Of a DNA stretch of 6,970 nt, positions 1 through 6,130 are shown one piece after another. Source of the DNA: Rubrobacter sp. (GTDB lineage: Bacteria > Actinomycetota > Rubrobacteria > Rubrobacterales > Rubrobacteraceae); contig JADDPV010000152.1 in the NCBI GenBank assembly GCA_016781705.1, forward strand, positions 1-6,970, written 5' to 3'. Every line of letters starts with the position of its first letter. The stretch's first letter is position 1. The notes under the pieces were generated by a model. The model searched no databases, was not told where the DNA came from, and was given only the letters and a program-made list of their open reading frames with translations. The position numbers were made by a program, and so were the translations under genes.

Positions 1-2
1 AT

Positions 3-39
3 TATAAGTTAATCATGTATCAATAAGAGAGGGAGCGGC
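3..39 (+). promoter_or_regulatory. AT-rich leader and ribosome binding site of the ferritin gene
   Basis: Bases 1-30 are strikingly AT-rich for this window. TATAAG at 3-8 could be a -10 box; any -35 box would lie outside the window. A purine-rich run ending in GGGAG (31-35) lies four bases before the ATG at 40 and fits a Shine-Dalgarno site, which decides this start. The stretch 3-21 has a loose resemblance to a Fur-family box (ATAA near the left end, TATC at the right end), but the match is partial. The RBS is fairly secure; promoter and operator readings are tentative. Confidence 0.5.
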
Positions 40-546
40 ATGAGCGAGAGCACGCAGACGCCCATGAAGGACGCGGTCAGGGAAGCAATGAACGAGCAGA
101 TCAAGCACGAGCTCTACTCCGCCTACCTGTACCTCTCGATGGCGGGCTCGTTCGAGGCCGCCAACCTTTCGGGCTTTGCCTACTGGATGCGCGAGCAGAG
201 CGACGAAGAGCGCGGGCACGCCATGAAGTTCTTCGACTTTCTCCTGCACCGTGGCGAGCACGTGCAGCTTCGGGCCATAGAAGCGCCCCCTTACGCCTTC
301 CGGTCCCCGCTCGACACCTTCGAGCAGGCGCTGGAGCACGAGAAGGAGATAACCTCCCACATCCACAGGCTTTACGAGCTGGCCGTGCAGGAGAACGACT
401 ACCCGGCGCAGGTCATGCTCAACTGGTTCGTCGGGGAGCAGGTCCAGGAGGAGCAAATGGCGACCGAGATCGTCGGGAGGCTCAGGATGGCCGGCGACGA
501 CAGCGCAGCCCTGCTGCTACTAGACGGCGAGCTGGGCAAGCGCTAG
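40..546 (+). CDS. ftnA: Non-haem bacterial ferritin (FtnA-like iron storage protein)
   Basis: Cytosolic iron-storage protein that should assemble as a 24-subunit shell, oxidise Fe(II) at a di-iron centre in each four-helix bundle and store Fe(III) mineral. The protein has 168 residues, the usual size for bacterial ferritin. By alignment from memory with E. coli FtnA, the ferroxidase ligands are present: Glu24, Glu57, His60, Glu101, Gln134 and, at the accessory side, Glu56, Glu133 and Glu137; the conserved Tyr31 is also there. The residue matching Glu129 of FtnA (third-iron site C) is Gln136. The position of the haem-ligand Met of bacterioferritin is Arg58, so this is not a haem-binding Bfr. 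The start is supported by a GGGAG ribosome binding site. It stands alone on its strand; the next gene has its own promoter. Family assignment is firm; iron regulation is only inferred from the family. Confidence 0.95.
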   Translation: MSESTQTPMKDAVREAMNEQIKHELYSAYLYLSMAGSFEAANLSGFAYWMREQSDEERGHAMKFFDFLLHRGEHVQLRAIEAPPYAFRSPLDTFEQALEHEKEITSHIHRLYELAVQENDYPAQVMLNWFVGEQVQEEQMATEIVGRLRMAGDDSAALLLLDGELGKR

Positions 547-580
547 AAGCGCGCGAGCCTCCCCGAGCCTGCACTCCCAC

Positions 581-610
581 TTGAACCCGTGGCGCAGCAT
601 AGGGTATGAT
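581..610 (+). promoter_or_regulatory. Sigma70-like promoter of the gene at 677
   Basis: TTGAAC (581-586) and TATGAT (605-610) are separated by 18 bases. They match the -35 and -10 consensus at 4 of 6 and 5 of 6 positions. Transcription would start near 617, leaving a leader of about 60 bases before the ATG at 677. The spacing is good and the site lies in a gene-free gap, so it is a reasonable call, made by eye. Confidence 0.55.
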
Positions 611-633
611 CTTCCTAGCCGTTGCAAATGATT

Positions 634-648
634 CCCGATGTCATCGGG
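634..648. promoter_or_regulatory. 15-base perfect dyad in the leader of the gene at 677
   Basis: CCCGATG and CATCGGG flank a single central T, giving a perfect inverted repeat with 7-base arms. It lies between the predicted promoter and the start codon, about 17 bases after the likely transcription start. As DNA it looks like an operator for a dimeric repressor; as RNA it could fold into a 6-bp stem with a 3-base loop. No T run follows, so it is not a terminator. Function is inferred from position only. Confidence 0.4.
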
Positions 649-676
649 CTGACGGACGACGGGTAGGGGAAAGAAA

Positions 677-1075
677 ATGGACTCTGGGCTCCGCGCCACC
701 GTGCTTGCGGCCCACAGCTCGCGCAGTCGGGTGACCCGGGACACGGACGGGACCATCCACCTCTGCTGGCAGACTCTGGGCGTCAGGATGACGCAGGGCG
801 AGTTCGTGGACCTTATCGGGCTGGTGAGCAGCGCCGCGGAGGGTCGGGTCCGGTGCGGGGAGCTGGCCCGATGCCCTTACGGGCGGGTGGCGCGTTGTTC
901 GATGGGCCAGATCTCGCTGTCCCACGGGAGCGTCACCCTGTGGTTCTCCCCCGAAGAGTTCGATGAGTTCTGCCGGCTCGTCCTGGAGGCGAGGCGGCGG
1001 CTGGCGGACGCCGAGCCCCTGCCCTCCCTGGGTCTGCCCTGGACGCCGCCGCTAGGGAGCTTCGCCCCCAACTAA
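677..1075 (+). CDS. Hypothetical protein with internal duplication and cysteine cluster
   Basis: I do not recognise this 132-residue protein. The start at 677 is supported by AGGGGA at 665-670, six bases upstream, and by a sigma70-like promoter at 581-610. There is no signal peptide or membrane segment, so it should be cytosolic. Residues 25-50 and 77-102 align without gaps as two copies of one unit: G-x-I-x-L near the start, a short beta-like stretch, then E-F followed by a helix ending L-V. That suggests a tandem beta-beta-alpha-like repeat. Between the units lie Cys60, Cys66 and Cys74, with Cys30 and Cys99 inside the units; a metal or redox role is possible but no standard zinc motif is seen. 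The last 20 residues are proline-rich. It is monocistronic as far as can be seen. Coding status is likely from RBS, promoter and codon pattern; function is unknown. Confidence 0.75.
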   Translation: MDSGLRATVLAAHSSRSRVTRDTDGTIHLCWQTLGVRMTQGEFVDLIGLVSSAAEGRVRCGELARCPYGRVARCSMGQISLSHGSVTLWFSPEEFDEFCRLVLEARRRLADAEPLPSLGLPWTPPLGSFAPN

Positions 1076-1261
1076 CGCGTCTCCGGGCTGCCTTAGGGAG
1101 GTCTTCGGCGTGGAGGCCGCGACGTCGTCCCCGACCCGCGCAGCGGCGTACCGCCAGGCATCCCTTACGGGCTCCGGAAGGACGGCTTGATCGGCTCCGG
1201 CGTGCGCGCGTGACGACGGGGGTCCGCCGGTTCGGATCGGTCTCCGGTGGATGCCGCGGCG
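1076..1261. other. Gap with no recognisable gene
   Basis: This 186-base stretch separates the gene at 677-1075 from the end of the Uma2 pseudogene. It is GC-rich and no frame gives a protein I recognise. A 26-codon plus-strand reading frame starts at a GTG (1110) eight bases after GGGAGG (1096-1101) and ends at a TGA (1188-1190). Its length and composition make it more likely to be chance than a gene. No terminator with a T run was seen after the upstream gene. Confidence 0.5.
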
Positions 1262-1726
1262 CTACAGGACCTCGTAGATCTCGGCCAGCGTTAGCTCGGT
1301 CGGGCCGGGGTGCGGGACGGGCATGACGCACTCGCCCGTGGCCTCACCGTGCCGCCACGCGCCACGTTCGTCGCGCCAGTGCCGCTCGACACGGCGCTCG
1401 TCCTGGGCGACGATCATGAGGCAGGGGGGAGTCTTCATAGACTCAGCTTTCGCCTACGGGCTCGCAGGCCACCATCACGTCGGAGTAGTAAAAACGTCGT
1501 CGGCCGCGCAGCTTCATGTCATTTTGATGACACGACAGGGACTTTCGTATGCGGCGATCCAGAGCCTGGCGAAGACGTTGGCGGCGCTCAGGTTGTGTTC
1601 CCTGGTAGCTCCGGCATGTGCGTAGATCATGCCGCCCACGTACTCTTGGCGTATCGTGGCGCCTACTCCATCTCCAGGTACTGCTGGACGCTCGGTAATC
1701 TGTGCGGGACGGTGGACTCGGCACAT
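1262..1726 (-). pseudogene. Broken Uma2-family (DUF820) putative nuclease gene
   Basis: Read on the minus strand, four pieces in different frames together follow a Uma2/DUF820 protein from end to end. The N-terminal piece has LPSVQQYLEME (1704-1666); then RQEYVGGMIYAHAGATREHN and SPCRV (about 1660-1526); then NDMKLRG and YYSDVMVAC (about 1523-1446); then IVAQDERRVERHW and a C-terminus ending LTLAEIYEVL before the TAG at 1262-1264. Lesions seen: an extra base after the presumed ATG at 1724-1726; a frame change with an in-frame TAG at 1661-1665; a lost base in the A run at 1522-1525; an in-frame TGA at 1443-1445; a C-run shift at 1424-1429; and a missing block at about 1415-1423. That block, roughly 30 codons in intact relatives, carries the E-V-x-S-P-S motif and the K of the PD-(D/E)XK core. 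The product cannot be active. Intact relatives have about 190 residues. Confidence 0.85.
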
Positions 1727-1750
1727 GCCCGAGTAGTCCGCCACCCCGAG

Positions 1751-1779
1751 AGCGGCCAGCCGGCAAGAAGCCGACCGCT
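1751..1779. repeat. Inverted repeat beyond the cstA-ybdD operon
   Basis: AGCGG (1751-1755) pairs with CCGCT (1775-1779), and CGGC (1761-1764) pairs with GCCG (1770-1773) around a 5-base loop; the two stems are separated by an uneven interior loop. There is no T run on either strand. It lies just past the stronger hairpin at 1795-1819 and may be a second, weak terminator or a chance fold. Confidence 0.3.
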
Positions 1780-1794
1780 GGTGGCTGAAAGCTG

Positions 1795-1819
1795 CTTGCG
1801 GGCCGAACCGGCTCGCAAG
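1795..1819 (-). terminator. Terminator-like hairpin after ybdD
   Basis: On the minus strand, CTTGCG and CGCAAG form a 6-bp outer stem; after one A-C mismatch, GCCG and CGGC form a 4-bp inner stem with a 3-base loop. It starts 7 bases after the ybdD stop codon, exactly where an operon terminator would be. The following bases include only a TTT, so the U tract is poor. The structure is certain; terminator function is inferred. Confidence 0.55.
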
Positions 1820-1825
1820 GCCCTA

Positions 1826-2017
1826 TCACGGACAGCGGCTGCCGGGGTTGTTGTACTTCTCGTCCTGGCGCCAGCGGTAGAACTCGCCGCGGTTCATAGC
1901 GGGCCTGCCCGGGTGGGTCCTCTTGTGGGCCGCCAGGTAGCGGTCGTAGGCGTTCTCGCCGGAGATCTCCTTGAGGTACCCCCAGGCGGACCGGACCGGA
2001 CGCAGCGCCTTATTCAT
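1826..2017 (-). CDS. ybdD: YbdD/YjiX family small protein, CstA partner
   Basis: A 63-residue protein of the YbdD/YjiX (DUF466) family. These small cytosolic proteins are encoded next to CstA-type carriers; in E. coli YbdD is reported to be needed with CstA for pyruvate uptake. Family features visible here: Y25-D-R-Y, H35-P-G near residue 36, P39-A-M, then E45-F-Y and R50-Q-D, and a KY..PGSRC tail (residues 54-62). E. coli YbdD ends in Cys-Cys; here the last residue after Cys62 is Pro. The ATG (2015-2017) lies inside the end of cstA: the two genes share ATGAATAA, so translation is probably coupled. TGA is followed at once by TAG, then a terminator-like hairpin. Assignment is strong from both sequence and position; the precise mechanism of the family is not settled. 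Confidence 0.93.
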   Translation of the reverse strand: MNKALRPVRSAWGYLKEISGENAYDRYLAAHKRTHPGRPAMNRGEFYRWRQDEKYNNPGSRCP

Positions 2018-4118
2018 TGCGGTTCGAGCCCACTCCCACGAGCTCGCGGCCGTCCACGTCGAGCTTCGACTCCTGCCAGGGCGCCTCGGTCATAACGGGT
2101 TCCTTCGCGCCGTGCAGGATGCCGAACCAGACCCGCGCGGCGTCCGCGATGATGATGATGATCAAGGCCGCGAACAGGATGGAGAGGATGCCGTCCACCG
2201 TCGAGTTCGTAATTACCTTCTGCATCTCCGCGGCCGACGTTGCCGGGGCCAGGACCTCGCCGTTGTTCAGCGCGTCCTGGAACGCGTTGCGTTGGGCGAA
2301 GAAGCCGATCTTGGGGTCCGCGGAGAATATCTTCTGGTAGCTCGCCGTGAGGGTCACGGCGGCGTCCCAGGCCAGCGGCAGGAGCGTCACCCAGACGTAC
2401 TTCAACTTGCCCATCTTGAGCAGGATGGTCGTGCCCACGGTGAGCGCGACGGCCGCCAGGAGCTGGTTGGCGATGCCGAAGAGCGGGAAGAGCTGGTTGA
2501 TGCCGCCCAATGGATCGGTAACGCCGACGTAGAGAAAGTAGCCCCAGGCGCCGACTATGAGGGCGCTGGCCACGACGACGCCGGGCAACCAGGAGGTGCG
2601 CCCGGCCGGCCGCCAGACGTTGCCGGCGAGGTCCTGGATCATAAACCGCCCGACCCTCGTTCCGGCGTCCACGGTGGTGAGGATGAACAGCGCCTCGAAC
2701 ATGATGGCGAAGTGGTACCAGAAAGCCTGCATCGCCACGCCGCCGAAGAGGGCGGAGAAGATCTGGGACATCCCGAGCGCGAACGTCGGAGCCCCGCCGG
2801 TCCGGGCAAGCACGCTCTCCTCACCGACGTTGCTGGCGGTTTGGGCCAGTATCTCCGGAGAGACGGAGAAGCCGAGCCCGGCGACGGCGGAGGAGGCCGA
2901 CTGCACGGTGTCGCCGACGACGCCCGCCGGAGCGTTTACGGCGAAGTAGAGGCCGGGGTCCAGGACGCAGGCGGTGATTATGGCCATGACCGCCACGAAC
3001 GACTCCGTGAGCATCGCGCCGTAGCCGATCATGCGCACCTGCGACTCTTTTTGGATGAGCTTCGGAGTCGTACCGGAGGCGATGAGCGAGTGGAAGCCGG
3101 AGAGCGCCCCGCAGGCGATGATGATGAACACGAACGGGAAGAGCGACCCGGCGAAGACCGGACCCTCACCGTTGAAGGCGAATGGCGTAGTACGGGGCAT
3201 CTGAAGCACGGGCAGGGTAACGGCTATCGTGATGGCCAGGAGCGCGATGGTTCCGATCTTCATGAACGTGGAGAGGTAGTCCCGCGGGGCGAGCAGCAAC
3301 CATACCGGCAACACCGAGGCCAGGAAGCCATAGATGATAAGCGCCCAGGTGAGTTGGGTCCCGCTAAACGTCCACGCCTCGGCGTAGGCGGACTCGGAGA
3401 TCCAACCGCCACTGATGATCGCGAGCACCAACAGAGCGACGCCTATGGCGGAAATCTCCAGCACCCGCCCCGGCCGGATAAAGCGCATATACACACCCAT
3501 GAGAATGGCTATCGGGAGGGTCATGGCGATGGAGAAGGTGCCCCAGGGCGACTCGGCCAGGGCCTTGACCACGACCAGGGCCAGAACGGCGAGCAGGATG
3601 ATCATGATGGAGAGGACCGCGACGAGAGCCGCCGCTCCCCCGACGGGGCCTATCTCCTCGCGGGCCATCTGGCCTAGAGTCTTGCCGTCCCGACGCATCG
3701 AGAAGAACAGGATGGTCATGTCCTGCACGGCCCCGGCGAGTATGACCCCGACGATGATCCAGATGGTCCCCGGCAAGAATCCCATCTGCGCGGCCAGCAC
3801 CGGACCTACCAACGGCCCCGCTCCGGCTATCGCCGCGAAATGGTGCCCGAAGAGCACCCTCCGGTCCATCGGCACGTAGTCCCGGCCGTTGTCCAAACGC
3901 TCGGCCGGGGTTGCCCTGCTGTCATCCGCTTCCAGAACCCTGCGCTGGATAAAGCGGGCGTAGAAGCGGTACGCTATGGCGTAGGACGCCAGGGACGCGA
4001 AGAGCAGCCAGCCGGCGTTTATCGTCTCGCCGCGGGCGAGGGCGAGCATCCCCCAGCACACGGCTCCTATGACGGCGATGACGATCCAGACGGCGTACCG
4101 GCCTAGCCTGTTCCCCAT
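2010..4118 (-). CDS. cstA: CstA family carbon starvation / pyruvate transporter
   Basis: Integral inner-membrane carrier of the CstA family. In E. coli CstA takes up pyruvate and was earlier linked to peptide use in starvation; the substrate here is inferred from that. The protein has 702 residues, matching E. coli CstA (about 701), so it looks full length. Hallmark stretches: GHHFAAIAGAGPLVGP (91-106) and QMGFLPGTIW after it; LAPRDYLSTFMK (276-287); CGALSGFHSLIASGTTPK (336-353); TTVDAGTRVGRF (481-492); and DPLGGINQLFPLFGIANQLL (535-554). Many hydrophobic segments span residues 8-30 to about 660, with a hydrophilic C-terminal tail. The start is fixed by AGGAGG (4124-4129 on plus coordinates) five bases upstream. 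It leads an operon with ybdD, overlapping by 8 bases. No lesion is seen. Confidence 0.97.
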   Translation of the reverse strand: MGNRLGRYAVWIVIAVIGAVCWGMLALARGETINAGWLLFASLASYAIAYRFYARFIQRRVLEADDSRATPAERLDNGRDYVPMDRRVLFGHHFAAIAGAGPLVGPVLAAQMGFLPGTIWIIVGVILAGAVQDMTILFFSMRRDGKTLGQMAREEIGPVGGAAALVAVLSIMIILLAVLALVVVKALAESPWGTFSIAMTLPIAILMGVYMRFIRPGRVLEISAIGVALLVLAIISGGWISESAYAEAWTFSGTQLTWALIIYGFLASVLPVWLLLAPRDYLSTFMKIGTIALLAITIAVTLPVLQMPRTTPFAFNGEGPVFAGSLFPFVFIIIACGALSGFHSLIASGTTPKLIQKESQVRMIGYGAMLTESFVAVMAIITACVLDPGLYFAVNAPAGVVGDTVQSASSAVAGLGFSVSPEILAQTASNVGEESVLARTGGAPTFALGMSQIFSALFGGVAMQAFWYHFAIMFEALFILTTVDAGTRVGRFMIQDLAGNVWRPAGRTSWLPGVVVASALIVGAWGYFLYVGVTDPLGGINQLFPLFGIANQLLAAVALTVGTTILLKMGKLKYVWVTLLPLAWDAAVTLTASYQKIFSADPKIGFFAQRNAFQDALNNGEVLAPATSAAEMQKVITNSTVDGILSILFAALIIIIIADAARVWFGILHGAKEPVMTEAPWQESKLDVDGRELVGVGSNRNE

Positions 4119-4435
4119 TTTCTCCTCCTCTTCCTCAAAAACCCTCGCGGCATGCTAACACAGCGTACCCCCCGGATGCTCGGGCGCCCGGGTGTGGGCC
4201 TAGACGCGCGCGGAGTCGGGGCGGCCGCTCTCGACGAAGAACGAGGCTATGTTGCGAGCCGGGGACTGGGGGCGAGGGCGGAGTCGGCGAGCCTGCAGTC
4301 GCTGCTCTAGCGGCTCGCGTTCGGGTAGCAGCGCACGTGGCCGCCGGGTTGGCCGTCGAAGAACTCGACGCGCGTGTTCGTAGGGAAGATCAACCTTGCG
4401 TAACAAGACCAAGATTGGTTGGACGGGATGCCGTG
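4119..4435. other. 317-base gap between cstA and the ABC permease gene
   Basis: Besides the cstA promoter region (about 4119-4190), I see no intact gene. On the minus strand, two short stretches read like protein in different frames: RVEFFDGQPGGHVRCYPN (about 4376-4321) and IASFFVESGRPDSARV before a TAG at 4200-4202. They may be scraps of a decayed gene, but I cannot name a family and chance in GC-rich DNA is a fair alternative. No good terminator for the permease gene was found; CCAATCTTGG (4409-4418) is too short a stem. Confidence 0.4.
4124..4157 (-). promoter_or_regulatory. Ribosome binding site and candidate promoter of cstA
   Basis: A strong AGGAGG (minus strand, 4124-4129) lies five bases before the cstA ATG. 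Further upstream, TAGCAT (4152-4157) preceded by TGT resembles an extended -10 box and would give a leader of roughly 26 bases. No convincing -35 box is seen. A perfect 10-base palindrome, CGGGCGCCCG, lies at 4181-4190, about 23 bases further upstream. RBS is firm; promoter is tentative. Confidence 0.45.
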
Positions 4436-5170
4436 CTAGAGGCGCGGCGAGAGGAGCCGCGGGGCCGTCAGACAGACACCGAGGGCCATGAGGGCAGCGA
4501 TGAGGGTTGGATAGACCAGGACTTCGAGCGGGGTGGCGCGGGCGGCCTCGCCGAAGACGGCCTTGAGGGCGTCGTTGGCGTAGGCGAAGGGGACGAGGTC
4601 GCGCACGGTCGCCAGGACGCCCGTCGGGTTTTGGTTGCGGAAGAAGCCGGAGAGGTAGATGAGGGGCACCAGGATCGCCGTCGCGTAGAGGAGCACGTCC
4701 GCTGGCGAGGAGGTGAAGTTGGCTATGAAAACGCCGATGCAGTTCGCCGCGAGGAGCGTCGCGAAAACGGCGACGGTCGCGGCGAGCACCCAAACGAGCG
4801 GCGCCGGGTTGAGGACGTAGACCAAAAGCAGCGCCGGCAGGAGTTGGACGAAGTCCAGGGCGGCGTTGACGGCCAGGATCTCGAAGACTATGCGCCGCGG
4901 AGAGATGGGCGTCAGGGCGATGCGCAGGAGTATGCCGTCGTTCAGGTCCGCCGTCAGGCTCTCGCCGGCCCCGAACGTCCCGGCCATGATCGCGACTATG
5001 CCCACCACCGCCGCTGCATACTGCGCCGGTATGTCGCTCGCCGCCACCGGCGCGATCAGCGCCATCGGGTAGACCATCTTGATGACCAGCGCGAACCGCT
5101 TCCCGAAGAACAGCGCCACGTCCTTCTTCCAATAAGCGTCCAGCCGCTGCAGCCAGCGACTAATCTTCAT
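4436..5170 (-). CDS. ABC-2 type transporter permease
   Basis: Membrane subunit of a two-gene ABC exporter, 244 residues, a usual size for half-transporter ABC-2 permeases. About six hydrophobic segments: roughly 27-44, 51-68, 97-119, 124-149, 160-176 and 217-235. The polar link after the second segment (GAGESLTADLNDG, then LTPISPRR, 67-93) matches the ABC-2 pattern of an acidic stretch followed by 'TPIS', thought to contact the ATPase. LSGFFRNQNP (173-182) and PFAYANDALKA (194-204) match the conserved loop and re-entrant region near the C-terminus. Its ATG lies inside the end of the ATPase gene (11-base overlap, ATGAAGATTAG), so the two are co-translated. No substrate can be read from the sequence; drug, lipid or ion export are all known for this class. 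CcmB-like haem export was considered, but no other cytochrome c maturation genes are nearby. Confidence 0.88.
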   Translation of the reverse strand: MKISRWLQRLDAYWKKDVALFFGKRFALVIKMVYPMALIAPVAASDIPAQYAAAVVGIVAIMAGTFGAGESLTADLNDGILLRIALTPISPRRIVFEILAVNAALDFVQLLPALLLVYVLNPAPLVWVLAATVAVFATLLAANCIGVFIANFTSSPADVLLYATAILVPLIYLSGFFRNQNPTGVLATVRDLVPFAYANDALKAVFGEAARATPLEVLVYPTLIAALMALGVCLTAPRLLSPRL

Positions 5171-6107
5171 CGCGTAGCGCCTCCCCGGTCAACTCCAGAT
5201 ACACGTCCGCGAGGCTCGGCCGGCGCACCGCGAGGTCCGCGATCTCTCCGCCGGCCGCGACGATGCCCGCCACCACGTCGGCGACCACGTTCGGGCGGTC
5301 CTCGCAATGCACCACCAGGTCCCGTCCCTCCGGTGCGACCCGCTCCACCCCGGCGACATTCGCGACGGGACCGTAATCCACCGGGTTCCTGAGCGTCGCC
5401 ACGATGCGTTTGACGCCCTCCAGAGAAGAGACCAACTCCTCCGGTGTTCCCACCGAGAGGACGCGTCCCCGGTGCAGGAAAACGACGCGGTCGCAGAGGG
5501 TTTCGACCTCGTCCACCTGGTTGCTCGCGAGGAGGACGGCGACGCCTTCCGCGGCGAGCTGGCGCACCTTCCTCTGGTAGGCTAGCTGCGAAGTGTAGTC
5601 GAGGCCAAGCGAGGGTTCGTCGAGGAGCAGAAGCTCCGGCCCGTGCGCTATAGCCTCGATCAGGGCGAGCTTCTTGCCCATCCCGTACGAGTAGGTCTTG
5701 ACCCTGTCGTCCGCGTAAGGAGTCAGGTCGAAGTAGTCGAACAGCTCCGCGAGGGCGCGATCTGCTTTCTCCTCATCCATCCCGTAGGATCGGGCGAAAA
5801 GGTAGGCGTTGGCCCGGCCTGAGAGGTCGTCGTAGTGGGTCGGCCGGTCGAGCATCAGGCCAAGCCTGGCGCGGACCTTCCGCTTCTCTTTCACCCCGTC
5901 CGCGCCGCCGACCCGGAAGGTCCCGGAATCGGGCTCGATGGCTGTGGAGAGGACGCGCAGGAGCGTGCTCTTGCCGGAGCCGTTCGGGCCGACGAGGCCG
6001 ACGATCTCGCTGCGCCCGACCGCGAGGCTCACGCCCGTCACCCCGCGCCCACTGCTCTTGTAGCGACGGGTGATGTTGCTGGCTTCGAGCGTGACATGGT
6101 TTTTCAT
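5160..6107 (-). CDS. ABC transporter ATP-binding protein (NatA/CcmA-like exporter class)
   Basis: Cytosolic ATPase of 315 residues that should power the permease encoded right after it. Motifs in order: Walker A GPNGSGKST (40-48), signature region YSYGMGKKL (139-147, a degenerate LSGGQ), Walker B LLLLDEP (159-165) and D-loop SLGLD (166-170). Two catalytic loops are atypical. The Q-loop position, in LGLMLDRP (82-89), has Asp87 where Gln is usual. The switch position, in ASNQVDEVE (194-202), has Asn196 where His is usual. Residues from about 230 on form a C-terminal domain ending SLADVYLELTG, common in this subfamily. The ATG at 6105-6107 has no good Shine-Dalgarno site; a TAGAAT -10 box at 6117-6122 places the RNA start only a few bases upstream. 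A truncated relative of this gene's 5' end lies at the right end of the window. Substrate unknown. Confidence 0.93.
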   Translation of the reverse strand: MKNHVTLEASNITRRYKSSGRGVTGVSLAVGRSEIVGLVGPNGSGKSTLLRVLSTAIEPDSGTFRVGGADGVKEKRKVRARLGLMLDRPTHYDDLSGRANAYLFARSYGMDEEKADRALAELFDYFDLTPYADDRVKTYSYGMGKKLALIEAIAHGPELLLLDEPSLGLDYTSQLAYQRKVRQLAAEGVAVLLASNQVDEVETLCDRVVFLHRGRVLSVGTPEELVSSLEGVKRIVATLRNPVDYGPVANVAGVERVAPEGRDLVVHCEDRPNVVADVVAGIVAAGGEIADLAVRRPSLADVYLELTGEALRDED

Positions 6108-6116
6108 GGCACCTAC

Positions 6117-6122
6117 ATTCTA
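6117..6122 (-). promoter_or_regulatory. -10 box of the ABC operon, near-leaderless transcript
   Basis: TAGAAT on the minus strand matches the TATAAT consensus at 5 of 6 positions and the actinobacterial TAnnnT pattern. Only 9 bases separate it from the ATG, so the RNA should start 2-3 bases before the start codon. No clear -35 box is seen. The same TAGAAT is kept in the truncated copy at 6885-6890, which supports it being functional DNA. Confidence 0.5.
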
Positions 6123-6130
6123 GCTCCGCA

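Noticed and set aside
1443..1829. Minus-strand frames at 1443-1829 and 1514-1744 as two separate small genes
   Set aside because: Each holds only a part of one Uma2 protein; the joins fall at single-base lesions, so they are pieces of one pseudogene.
1310..2095. Plus-strand open frame of 261 codons
   Set aside because: It crosses the Uma2 pseudogene, the terminator hairpin and ybdD on the opposite strand and shows no coherent domain.
1971..3677. Long plus-strand open frame (568 codons)
   Set aside because: It lies wholly antisense to cstA and ybdD. Its product is a run of Gly, Arg, Asp and Glu with no domain, typical of the complement of a GC-rich membrane protein gene.
4181..4190. CGGGCGCCCG palindrome as a cstA operator
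   Set aside because: It is a perfect palindrome, but made only of G and C, which occurs often by chance in this base composition, and it lies upstream of any likely -35 region. It is noted only in the promoter entry.
4200..5132. Minus-strand open frame of 310 codons
   Set aside because: It overlaps the permease gene in another frame on the same strand and is Arg/Pro/Gly-rich; the permease frame has clear membrane segments and ABC-2 motifs. Only its last part outside the permease gene was kept, as a possible scrap.
4337..5392. Plus-strand open frame of 351 codons
   Set aside because: It is antisense to the permease and the end of the ATPase gene, with low-complexity Arg/Glu/Asp composition and no motif.
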